Positions 43,153 through 51,678 of a DNA stretch of 64,000 nt are shown one piece after another. Numbering within the stretch: position 1 is the first letter of the stretch; the number at the start of each line of letters is the position of its first letter. The stretch comes from Candidatus Poribacteria bacterium (GTDB taxonomy: Bacteria > Poribacteria > WGA-4E > WGA-3G), in the NCBI GenBank assembly GCA_022821965.1, contig JAJECN010000059.1, positions 62,001 through 126,000 of the forward strand, read 5' to 3'. The position numbers and the translations under genes were made by a program. The notes under the pieces are model-generated. The model was not told the DNA's origin. It searched no databases and saw nothing but the letters and a program-made list of their open reading frames with translations.

Positions 43153-44949
43153 ATGAAAAACAACTCGCACTTATCTATTCGTCGCCTTGTTTTTGTACTT
43201 ATTATTCTACAGGTCGGGTTCTTATTGTTGGTTGGTAAACTATTCAAAGTACAGATTTCTGACAACGTATCGCGTGAGGAAACAGCTGATCGCACTTGGC
43301 TTTCCCCGCGCACGGCTGCGATAAAACGCGGCAAGATTTTAGATCGACACGGGAACGTCTTAGCTTTAAGTCGTCATAGTCTCTCTGTCTACGCTGATCC
43401 GACGTATATGAAAACGGATCCGAGCGAGGCTGCCCGCAGACTTGCGCCGGTTTTGGAGGTTTCCGAATCTGAGTTACTTACCCAACTCCGTCGCAAGGAT
43501 AAGCGGTTTGTGTGGCTTAAGAAGGATATGAGTTATGAACGGCTCGATGAACTTCGCGCAATTGAGAAAGACATTCGGGGTATAAAGCACGAGGTTGAAC
43601 AGAAACGCACCTATCCGAAAGGGAAACTCGCTTCTCAGGTCATTGGACATATCAACGATCAGAATATGGGTGAGGGAATTGAGTATCAGTACAACAATTA
43701 CCTTTTGAGTGCGAGGGAGCGACAAGCCGCGCGACGAGCGGAAGCTGCGCGCAATGAACCTGTAAATTTACTAACCGATGGAAACTCTACCGATGATTAT
43801 GGATATAGCGTCGTCCTGACACTTGACGAATACATTCAGTATACCGCCGAGAAGGAGTTGGCAGCAGCTTGCCGAAAGTGGAACTCACCACGGGGCACAG
43901 TCATTGTCTTAGCATCGAAAACCGCTGAGATATTGGCACTGGCGAGTTATCCGACATACGATTTAAATAATTACGCGCGTGGAAACGAGGAAGCGAAAAG
44001 AAATTTCGGTGTTTGGTTTGCGTATGAGCCTGGTTCAATTTTTAAAATTATTCCATCTTCGGCTGTACTGAACGAAGGGGTTATGACCCCTGATTCAACG
44101 GTTTTTTGTGAAAATGGGCGGTACCGGCTCTCAAACGGTAGGATTATTCGCGACGTTTCAGGAAAAGGGTGGCTTACACTGGAACAGGTCCTCCACAAAT
44201 CGAGCAATATCGGTATGATTAAGGTTGTAAAGCAGTTGGGACATGAAGACTTCAGGACTTATATTGAAAGTTACGGATTTGGAAAAATGACAGGTATTGA
44301 TCTGCCTTATGAGCACAGGGGAAGTCTTTATGCGGTAAGACATTGGGATATCAATTCTCTCGGTGCCGTGCCTTTTGGACAAGGCATTATGGTAACGCCT
44401 CTTCAGATGGTCAATGCGTTAAATGTTATTGCGAATGGTGGCAAGCTTCTCCGTCCATATATTACACGAGAAATTCGGGACAGTAGTGGGAAGCTCGTTG
44501 AAAAGAAATATCCCATTGAAGTCCGACAGGTGATTCGACCGATAGTAGCGAAACAGATGACGGATATACTTGTTGGTGTTGTTGAAGGCGGTAGTGGTCG
44601 ACGGGCGCGCGTTGAAGGATATAACGTCGCTGGAAAAACGGGGACCGCCCAAAAGGCTGAAAAAAATGGTAAGGGCTATCTTGGAAAAGAGATTATGTCG
44701 TTTATGGGATTCCTACCAGCAGAGAATCCTATGGTATCAATAATTGTCATGCTTGATGAACCGAAAGGGGCACGTTTTAGTGGACAAATCGCCGGACCTC
44801 TTTTTCAGAAAGTTGCCGCTCAAACAATGCAATACTTAAAACAGACAGAGTTTTTTGGACCCGAACTTCAAAAAACACCTAAATATACATCTGTTGTGCC
44901 AAAACAGACACCGACACAACACTTTACTCAGAAAGGAGAGGGGATGTGA
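43153..44949 (+). CDS. ftsI: Peptidoglycan D,D-transpeptidase FtsI (PBP3)
   Basis: A 598-aa class B penicillin-binding protein. There is one N-terminal TM (VFVLIILQVGFLLLVGKLF), the dimerisation domain with RGKILDRHGNVLA, and a transpeptidase domain with active-site Ser295 in SIFK, SSN (SxN motif) and KTGTAQ. No PASTA domains are seen. It cross-links septal peptidoglycan together with FtsW. Its TGA stop overlaps the GTG start of murE (GATGTGA), so the two are coupled. Confidence 0.96.
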   Translation: MKNNSHLSIRRLVFVLIILQVGFLLLVGKLFKVQISDNVSREETADRTWLSPRTAAIKRGKILDRHGNVLALSRHSLSVYADPTYMKTDPSEAARRLAPVLEVSESELLTQLRRKDKRFVWLKKDMSYERLDELRAIEKDIRGIKHEVEQKRTYPKGKLASQVIGHINDQNMGEGIEYQYNNYLLSARERQAARRAEAARNEPVNLLTDGNSTDDYGYSVVLTLDEYIQYTAEKELAAACRKWNSPRGTVIVLASKTAEILALASYPTYDLNNYARGNEEAKRNFGVWFAYEPGSIFKIIPSSAVLNEGVMTPDSTVFCENGRYRLSNGRIIRDVSGKGWLTLEQVLHKSSNIGMIKVVKQLGHEDFRTYIESYGFGKMTGIDLPYEHRGSLYAVRHWDINSLGAVPFGQGIMVTPLQMVNALNVIANGGKLLRPYITREIRDSSGKLVEKKYPIEVRQVIRPIVAKQMTDILVGVVEGGSGRRARVEGYNVAGKTGTAQKAEKNGKGYLGKEIMSFMGFLPAENPMVSIIVMLDEPKGARFSGQIAGPLFQKVAAQTMQYLKQTEFFGPELQKTPKYTSVVPKQTPTQHFTQKGEGM

Positions 44950-46424
44950 GGCTTCATAAGCTGCTCCACGGGCTGAACATTACTGCAAGCACTGGATCGC
45001 TGGATGTTGATATCACTGGTGTTGCCAGTGACAATCGGGAAGTCAAGCAGGGTAATGTTTTTGTCTGTTATCAAGGCATCAGCGTGGACAGTCATAGCTT
45101 CATTCCAGATGCCCTTCAGAGGGGAGCGGCAGTCGTCATTGGTGAAAAGCCGATAACAGCTTTAGAGGTCCCAAAAAAGTCGATTACTTACGTACAAGTT
45201 CCTAATGGACGGCGGGCAATATCCTTGATTGCAGCCAATTGGCACGACAATCCTGCGCAACACCTTAAACTCATCGGTATTACAGGCACCAACGGTAAAA
45301 CCTCTACAGCACATCTCATACACGCCATACTTAAGGCAAGTAGGCAGGAAACGGCACTTATCGGCACGGTTGGACACCAGTACATAAACGCTCAAGGAGA
45401 AGAAGAAACACTTCCAGCTTCCCTCACGACCCCCGATGCCTTTGCACTTCACGCTCTCTTCAAGCAGTTTCGCGAGAATGGCGTGAAATATGTCACAATG
45501 GAAACCTCATCCCAGGGACTGGCACTGCAGCGCCTGGCTGGACTTACCTTTGATACCGCTGTCTTTACCAATTTCACCCAAGATCACCTGGATTATCACC
45601 AGACGATGGAGATATACTTGAAAGCAAAGTTAATGCTGTTTGAACAGCTTGGTGAAGCGAGTTTTGCAATTTTAAACAGCGATTCGCCAGTCGCGGAACG
45701 TATCGCCCAGGTCTGCTTGGACTCGCGACTTTTGATGTATGGACTTGATGAAAACGCCGATCTACATGCCGAAGATATTCGTTATTCTCATAATCGATTG
45801 ACATTTACAGCAGTGACACCATGTGGTCGGATTCCTGCTAAGTTGCAATTGCTCGGAGACTATAACCTTTACAATGCGCTTGCTGCCGTTGCCGTTGGAC
45901 TCCGTTACGATTGCCCTATCTCAGCAATTCAAGAAGGTCTCGCTACCACTATAGTCCCTGGACGGTTTGAACTCATTGACAGGGGACAGGATTTTGCCGT
46001 TATTGTTGATTATGCCCATACGCCTGACGGCTTAGAAAATGTACTGACTGCCGCGAAGCGCGTCGCCAAGCGGGATCTGATTTGTGTTTTTGGGTGCGGA
46101 GGGGACCGCGACAATGGGAAACGCCCGAAAATGGGAAATATTTCCGCCCAAATTGCAGATTACAGTGTGATTACGTCTGATAATCCGCGCACTGAAGACC
46201 CGGATGAAATCATCGCGCAAATTGTGTCAAATTTACCACATGACACCCAATATGTGTGTATTTCAGAGAGACGGGATGCCATCCATCACGCAATCGCCAC
46301 AGCAAAATCTGGAGATGTTGTTGTCATCGCAGGCAAAGGGCATGAAGATTATCAGGAGATCCACGGTGAAAGATTTCCGTTTGACGATAGGGTTGTCGCT
46401 TCAGAGATTCTGGAGTCCTTTTAA
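44946..46424 (+). CDS. murE: UDP-MurNAc-L-Ala-D-Glu:meso-diaminopimelate ligase
   Basis: A 492-aa Mur ligase adding the third stem residue. The N-terminal UDP-binding domain (SDNREVKQGNVFVCYQG) is followed by the ATP loop GITGTNGKTSTAHL near residue 115, the central domain with YVTMETSSQGL, and the C-terminal domain. The specificity motif DNPRTEDP is the DNPR form linked to meso-diaminopimelate rather than lysine. It starts at GTG 44946 with AAAGGAGAGG upstream, overlapping the ftsI stop. Confidence 0.96.
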   Translation: MRLHKLLHGLNITASTGSLDVDITGVASDNREVKQGNVFVCYQGISVDSHSFIPDALQRGAAVVIGEKPITALEVPKKSITYVQVPNGRRAISLIAANWHDNPAQHLKLIGITGTNGKTSTAHLIHAILKASRQETALIGTVGHQYINAQGEEETLPASLTTPDAFALHALFKQFRENGVKYVTMETSSQGLALQRLAGLTFDTAVFTNFTQDHLDYHQTMEIYLKAKLMLFEQLGEASFAILNSDSPVAERIAQVCLDSRLLMYGLDENADLHAEDIRYSHNRLTFTAVTPCGRIPAKLQLLGDYNLYNALAAVAVGLRYDCPISAIQEGLATTIVPGRFELIDRGQDFAVIVDYAHTPDGLENVLTAAKRVAKRDLICVFGCGGDRDNGKRPKMGNISAQIADYSVITSDNPRTEDPDEIIAQIVSNLPHDTQYVCISERRDAIHHAIATAKSGDVVVIAGKGHEDYQEIHGERFPFDDRVVASEILESF

Positions 46425-46453
46425 TTAGTTGTGTAAGCACGAAATGTTTGTAG

Positions 46454-47215
46454 ATGCCAAGTACGGAAATTAACAATCTTAACATTTCATATCAGGTTGC
46501 TGGAGAAGGCGACGTAGTGCTCCTTTTACATGGCTGGGGCGGTGAGGCTGCGAGTTTTCAACCCGTTTTTGAATGGTTGGCGCAATCCCACAAAGTTTAC
46601 GCACTTGATTTGCCGGGGTTCGGCAAAAGTCAGCTTCCACCTACCGCATGGGATACGTCTGACTACGCTCAGTTTGTTACAGCGTTTTTGGAGAAGTTTG
46701 ATGTCCCGAAGGTCCACCTCATCGGCCACTCCTTTGGTGGTAGAATTTCGATTATTATCTCAGCGGAACACCCCGAAAAAGTCGATAAACTCATCTTGGT
46801 TGACAGTGCCGGAATCAAACCGCGTCGAACTGTAAAATACTATCTCCGTGTAGGTGTTGCAAAAGTCGGTAAATTGATTCGTCGGTGTGGGAAATATGGT
46901 GTTCTCGTGGCAAACGCGATGTCTGCACGTGTCGGTTCCAAAGACTATCAGAATGCTGGGGATATGCGTGCCACGCTCGTCAAAGTCGTGAATCAGGACC
47001 TGCGCGCGCTCCTGCCTCGAATAACTGCCTCAACGTTGTTAATCTGGGGTGAAGACGATAAGGATACGCCTGTGTCATTCGGACGGATTATGGAAAAGGA
47101 AATACCTGATGCAGGACTGGTTGTTCTAAAGGAGGCGGGACACTTTTCGTATCTCGACAAGTTTCCACAATTTTGCCGAATCGTCGCGAGTTTCTTGAAG
47201 ATCGCAAACGCTTAG
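46454..47215 (+). CDS. Alpha/beta hydrolase inserted between murE and murF
   Basis: A 253-aa alpha/beta-hydrolase-fold protein: oxyanion-hole HGWGGEAASF, nucleophile Ser93 in GHSFGG, likely acid Asp in WGEDD, and His in EAGHFSYLDK. No signal peptide, so it is cytosolic. It lies 29 bp after murE and before the membrane-type murF, in the same direction, so it is probably part of the dcw transcription unit. No hydrolase is part of the standard dcw cluster. A role in trimming or recycling a precursor is only a guess. Confidence 0.88.
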   Translation: MPSTEINNLNISYQVAGEGDVVLLLHGWGGEAASFQPVFEWLAQSHKVYALDLPGFGKSQLPPTAWDTSDYAQFVTAFLEKFDVPKVHLIGHSFGGRISIIISAEHPEKVDKLILVDSAGIKPRRTVKYYLRVGVAKVGKLIRRCGKYGVLVANAMSARVGSKDYQNAGDMRATLVKVVNQDLRALLPRITASTLLIWGEDDKDTPVSFGRIMEKEIPDAGLVVLKEAGHFSYLDKFPQFCRIVASFLKIANA

Positions 47216-47231
47216 CGTTGGTGATAAATAC

Positions 47232-47255
47232 AATACTTAAGTAAGTTTAAGTATT
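47232..47255. repeat. Perfect 9-bp inverted repeat downstream of the hydrolase gene
   Basis: AATACTTAA, six bases, TTAAGTATT, 16 bp after the hydrolase stop. AT-rich and without a T-run, it is a weak hairpin of unknown meaning. Confidence 0.35.
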
Positions 47256-47409
47256 AACATTCGAGTTTTGCATTCCCAATTGGGTTGGAAAGTTGGAAGT
47301 TTGAAAGTGTTTTTGCTTGTGCTTGGGTGTTTCCCCTTGGAAGATAGCACACAACGTTTTTCACAGTTTTCCTGTTTTCCAACCTTCCTGAAAACTTAAA
47401 ATATATTGC

Positions 47410-47433
47410 TTAACCGCAAGGAAAATTAGAAAA
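47410..47433 (+). promoter_or_regulatory. 24-nt leader identical to that of the RraA-like gene
   Basis: The same 24 bases as 31697-31720, ending directly before the TTG start of murF. The position match supports TTG 47434 rather than the in-frame ATG at 47443. Confidence 0.55.
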
Positions 47434-49095
47434 TTGGAAACGATGAGTACTGTTTTTTTCTACTTCGTAGCATTGACCTGTTTGGTGAGGGCTGTCGTCA
47501 GAACGGTAGGTGGACTCCATATACTTCAACTTGATGGTTATAAGACGGGGCGATACCTGAAGTGGATGCGTCAGCATCTAAGGAACTGTTTTGAAGTTAA
47601 AGAAATTCTTATCATTGGTGCTGCCCTGATTCTCACCGCCTTCTACCCACAATATCATAATACGTGGTTCTTTTCTGTGTTGTGTATAGCTTGGGGTGGG
47701 TTCCAAGTCTATATGAGCACGAGACGTAAAAAGGTTGAGGCGAAAAAACCGCTTGTTTACACGGCACGTGCGAAGCGGGTCTTTGGACTCTCTATCTGTT
47801 TGCTCGTTTGTACAGCTGCGGTGCTTGTGTTATTAGCACAGGCGAGTCCATGGCGGATCGCTGTTTTCCTCTTTAGCGAGGTTGCTGTTATTAATTTAAC
47901 CATTGCCACCCTTCTCATTTATCCTTTAGAGCGAACAATAAATGGGGCGTATCTCCTTTCGGCGAGAAAGCGAATCAAGACTCTCCAACCTAAAGTCATC
48001 GGTATTACAGGGAGTTATGGCAAAACGAGCACGAAATATATTTTACGTCAGATTTTATCCCAGAAATTTAATACGTTGATGACCCCTGATAGTTATAACA
48101 CGCCGATGGGTATTTGCAAGGTCATTCGTGGTGAACTGACCCCTGAGCACGAGATATTCATTGTTGAGATGGGTGCTTATAAACGCGGCGACATCCGCGA
48201 ATTGTGTAATTTAGCATCGCCGGAAATCGGCATCCTGACAGCAGTCGGTCCGCAACACTTAGAGCGATTTAAGAGTATAGAGAATATAGCGAAAACAAAG
48301 TATGAATTGATTGAATCGTTACCATTGAGCGGACTCGCAGTCTTCAATTGCGACAACGAAATTTGTGCAGAACTCGCTAATAAACGGGAGCAAAGCGGTA
48401 ATCCTGTGCGTCGTTATGCTACAGAACCGTTTTCTGTGGCTTCAGCTTCTGAAAGTGCCGAGTTAACTGCCGCGGATATCCGACAGACCGACGAAGGACT
48501 CGCTTTCACGGCGCGTGTATCTATCGGTTCTGGAGAGATTACCGAAGCAGAAATTCGGACGCAACTTTTGGGGAAGCATAACGTATCGAACATACTTGCT
48601 GCAATGGCAGTTGCGGTAGAATGTGGGATGACGCTTGAGGAAATTCGAGTTGCGATTGCTAATGTTGAACCTGTTCCACATCGCTTGCAATTGACCTCTA
48701 ATGGGGGTGATGTAACTATCATTGATGATAGTTTCAACTCGAACCCGGTCGGTGCGGAAGCTGCACTTGAGGTTCTCACTGAGATTCAAGGTCGCAAAAA
48801 AGTATTAGTGACACCTGGTATGGTGGAACTTGGCGAAAGAGAATACGAAGAGAACAAACGCCTCGGTGAACGTGCCGCTGATGTCTGCGATTTAGTTATT
48901 TTGGTCGGTCCTACGCGGACTACCCCGATTTTAGATGGATTAAAAGCTGCACAATACCCAAGCCAACAAATTATTGTTGCCCTTAACTTAGAAGAGGTTA
49001 AACAACATTTAGCAACACAGGTGCAAGCCGGTGATGTTGTCCTTTTTGAGAACGATCTCCCTGACAATTATAATGAGGAAAGAATTGCCTCATGA
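47434..49095 (+). CDS. murF: MurF-type Mur ligase with N-terminal membrane domain
   Basis: A 553-aa protein. Residues ~165-553 are a Mur ligase with ATP loop GITGSYGKTSTKY (Gly190), the carbamylated-Lys/Glu region FIVEMGAYKRGDI, AVGPQHLERFKS and DDSFNSNPVGAEAAL, fitting MurF, which adds D-Ala-D-Ala to the UDP-MurNAc-tripeptide. In place of the usual soluble UDP-binding N-terminal domain (~100 aa) there are ~165 residues with about five TM segments (near 7-26, 54-71, 76-93, 113-133 and 139-162), so the enzyme is membrane-anchored. It lies directly before ddl, which supplies its D-Ala-D-Ala. Start is TTG 47434 on leader evidence. Confidence 0.88.
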   Translation: METMSTVFFYFVALTCLVRAVVRTVGGLHILQLDGYKTGRYLKWMRQHLRNCFEVKEILIIGAALILTAFYPQYHNTWFFSVLCIAWGGFQVYMSTRRKKVEAKKPLVYTARAKRVFGLSICLLVCTAAVLVLLAQASPWRIAVFLFSEVAVINLTIATLLIYPLERTINGAYLLSARKRIKTLQPKVIGITGSYGKTSTKYILRQILSQKFNTLMTPDSYNTPMGICKVIRGELTPEHEIFIVEMGAYKRGDIRELCNLASPEIGILTAVGPQHLERFKSIENIAKTKYELIESLPLSGLAVFNCDNEICAELANKREQSGNPVRRYATEPFSVASASESAELTAADIRQTDEGLAFTARVSIGSGEITEAEIRTQLLGKHNVSNILAAMAVAVECGMTLEEIRVAIANVEPVPHRLQLTSNGGDVTIIDDSFNSNPVGAEAALEVLTEIQGRKKVLVTPGMVELGEREYEENKRLGERAADVCDLVILVGPTRTTPILDGLKAAQYPSQQIIVALNLEEVKQHLATQVQAGDVVLFENDLPDNYNEERIAS

Positions 49096-49139
49096 TATCG
49101 GCTTCCAACGTTACTCCGCAAGCGTATAACTATAGTCTT

Positions 49140-49157
49140 CCCGATGAGCCTATCGGG
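49140..49157. repeat. Small hairpin between murF and ddl
   Basis: CCCGAT, six bases, ATCGGG. A weak hairpin in the 90-bp gap; function unknown. Confidence 0.3.
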
Positions 49158-49185
49158 CAGGCGGCGCGGAGGGAAAAAATAAAAA

Positions 49186-50397
49186 ATGTCAAAACACAAT
49201 GTAGCCCTTATATTTGGTGGATGCACGCCTGAACATGAAGTCTCAATCGTAACTGCACATCAGGTTTACCTTGCTTTACAAGAAAACTATCAAGTCACCC
49301 CTATTTACATCACGAAGAATGGCGAGTGGTTAACCGGTGATGCACTTCGTGATTTGTCCGCCTTTACCGATGGAACGCTACCGCACCCATCCGATTTTGA
49401 TAAAGTCACCCTTGAATTTCATCCAAATCCGCAATTTGTTATTACCTCCAAACATTGGCTTGGCCAGAAAGTTCACAGAAGAGAACTTCTTCCGGTAGAT
49501 GTTGTCTTTCCAGCGATACACGGTATGCATGGTGAAGATGGGACGCTCCAAGGATTGCTTGAACTCATGAATCTGCCTTACGTAGGTGCGAGAGTCGTCG
49601 GTTCTGCTGTCGGTATGGATAAGATCATGATGAAGGCGATTCTCAGCGAAAATGGGCTTCCGATACTTCCCTATTTGTTTTGGACGCATCACGATTGGGA
49701 GGTGCAGCGTGACGAAATCCTTGAAAAAGTGGAAGCAGTACTCTCTTACCCGTTGTTTGTGAAACCCGCAATGAGTGGTTCAAGTATTGGAGTCAGCCGT
49801 GTTGAGAATTCGTCTGAACTTTGTACTGCTGCCGAGGTAGCAGGGAGTTATTCGCGTAGAGTTCTCGTTGAGAAAGCGGTTGAAAATCCTCTTGAAATCA
49901 ACTGTGCTGTTATGGGGATAGACGAGCCGATGCCTTCTGTCTGTGAGCAACCTGTGACGCAAGCAAATTTTCTTAGTTTTGATGATAAATATATCCATCA
50001 AGATGGAGAATCTTCAGGGATGGCTGGTGCAGATCGAAAAATTCCTGCACCCATTTCAGAAGAATTGACGTTACATATACAAGGTCTGGCAACACATACT
50101 TTTCGGGTTTTAGATTGCGCTGGTGTCGCACGTATTGATTTCCTCGTGGATGCGGATGAAAACGTTTACGTGAATGAAATCAACACTATTCCCGGCTCAT
50201 ACAGTTACTACTTATGGGCGCATCAGGGCATTGCGTTTCCTCAACTTGTATCAGATCTTATCGAATTGGCATTTGCAGCGCATGGGCAGAAAAATGCTTT
50301 GACTTATACGTATACGACGAACCTCCTAAGCCAAGCGGGCGCGAGTCTTGCCAAGTTGAAGGGGGATGGAAAACTTGGGAGTACGGGGTCAGATTAA
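49186..50397 (+). CDS. ddl: D-alanine--D-alanine ligase
   Basis: A 403-aa ATP-grasp enzyme making D-Ala-D-Ala for peptidoglycan. Motifs are FGGCTPEHEVS (N-terminal D-Ala site with Glu), AIHGMHGEDGTLQGLLEL, PLFVKPAMSGSSIGVS (ATP-grasp), ARIDFLVDADENVYVNEINTIPG (metal ligands and second D-Ala site). It is longer than E. coli DdlB (306 aa) because of insertions like those of the longer DdlA/Van group and a ~30-residue polar C-terminal tail. Its location between murF and mraY is atypical; ddl usually sits after murC/murB. Confidence 0.95.
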   Translation: MSKHNVALIFGGCTPEHEVSIVTAHQVYLALQENYQVTPIYITKNGEWLTGDALRDLSAFTDGTLPHPSDFDKVTLEFHPNPQFVITSKHWLGQKVHRRELLPVDVVFPAIHGMHGEDGTLQGLLELMNLPYVGARVVGSAVGMDKIMMKAILSENGLPILPYLFWTHHDWEVQRDEILEKVEAVLSYPLFVKPAMSGSSIGVSRVENSSELCTAAEVAGSYSRRVLVEKAVENPLEINCAVMGIDEPMPSVCEQPVTQANFLSFDDKYIHQDGESSGMAGADRKIPAPISEELTLHIQGLATHTFRVLDCAGVARIDFLVDADENVYVNEINTIPGSYSYYLWAHQGIAFPQLVSDLIELAFAAHGQKNALTYTYTTNLLSQAGASLAKLKGDGKLGSTGSD

Positions 50398-50522
50398 AGT
50401 GTTCAGAGTGTTCCTGGATGAGGTGCTAAAATGTCTCCGCTCCAAGCCTGTCGAATGCAACGAAGTGCCCTTAAATGGGATGTTAGTCAACTAAATCTAT
50501 TTGCACGAAAGCTACAGAAGAA

Positions 50523-51641
50523 ATGTTTTATCATCTCTTTTTTGAGAATTTGATTGAGTTCTTTTCACCGTTCAATATTTTTCGCTATATTAGTTTTCGC
50601 GCAATTTATGCGACAGCTACTGCCCTCCTCATTTCCCTTGTTTTGGGACCTTTTATGATAGAGAAGTTAAAACAGCTGCGCATCGGAGAACATATTCAAG
50701 AGGAGGTCGCAAAGGCACAGCAGGATACCGAAAATCAGAACAAGGCGGGTGTCCCGACAATGGGAGGCATTCTCATCATTGTGTCTGTTTTGATATCGGT
50801 ACTGTTCTGGTCGCGTTTAGACCAACCGTATATCTACCTGATGATTTTGACGACACTGTGGTTCGGTGGGCTTGGATTTCTGGATGATTACAGCAAATTA
50901 GTAAAACAACAATCCTTGGGACTCCGAGGGTGGCATAAGATTGGACTTCAAACGGTAGGGGCATTGGTGATCGCCGGATATCTTTACCAGTGGGGGCCTA
51001 TGGAAGCTGGAGATCCAACGACGCGAACAGCACTGGTTCTTCCTTTTTTCAAAGATGTCCAACCCAGTTTGGGGATCCTGTTTATCCCTTTCGCAACTTT
51101 AGTTATAGTTGGTGCTTCTAATGCAGTCAATCTCACAGATGGAATGGATGGGTTAGCGATCGGATGTACGCTGTTTGTTGCGGGCACTTTGGGTATCGTC
51201 GGGTATATGACAAGCCACAATGAGATTGCATCGTACCTAAACATCTTTCACCTACCAGTGGGTGGGGAAGTTACGGCACTTTTCTGCGCTGCATTAGTCG
51301 GAGCCGGTCTTGGATTTTTATGGTATAACGGTCATCCAGCGCAGGTCATTATGGGGGATACTGGATCGCTGGCACTCGGTGCTACACTTGGAACGGTAGC
51401 ATTGCTTATAAAGCAGGAATTTCTACTCGTAATAGTCGGTGCTATTTTTGTTGCTGAAGTATTATCAGTAATCATCCAAGTCTGGTCGTTCCGGACGTTT
51501 GGTAGACGTGTGTTCAAGATGTCTCCTATCCATTATCATTTCCTGCTTTCGGGCTGGAAGGAATCCAAGGTTGTTATCCGGTTCTGGATTGTGGGACTTA
51601 TTTTGGTTTTAATAGCCTTGAGCACATTGAAACTTCGGTAG
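50523..51641 (+). CDS. mraY: Phospho-N-acetylmuramoyl-pentapeptide-transferase
   Basis: A 372-aa multi-spanning membrane enzyme (about ten TMs) that transfers phospho-MurNAc-pentapeptide to undecaprenyl phosphate, forming lipid I. Family motifs are VPTMGGILI, GFLDDYSKL (catalytic Asp pair), NAVNLTDGMDGLAIG (catalytic Asp), MGDTGSLALG and SPIHYHFLLSGWKESKVV (His-rich loop). Length is typical. Confidence 0.97.
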   Translation: MFYHLFFENLIEFFSPFNIFRYISFRAIYATATALLISLVLGPFMIEKLKQLRIGEHIQEEVAKAQQDTENQNKAGVPTMGGILIIVSVLISVLFWSRLDQPYIYLMILTTLWFGGLGFLDDYSKLVKQQSLGLRGWHKIGLQTVGALVIAGYLYQWGPMEAGDPTTRTALVLPFFKDVQPSLGILFIPFATLVIVGASNAVNLTDGMDGLAIGCTLFVAGTLGIVGYMTSHNEIASYLNIFHLPVGGEVTALFCAALVGAGLGFLWYNGHPAQVIMGDTGSLALGATLGTVALLIKQEFLLVIVGAIFVAEVLSVIIQVWSFRTFGRRVFKMSPIHYHFLLSGWKESKVVIRFWIVGLILVLIALSTLKLR

Positions 51642-51678
51642 TTGTGGTTTCCAATCGTGCGTGTTGGGAGAAATTGGG

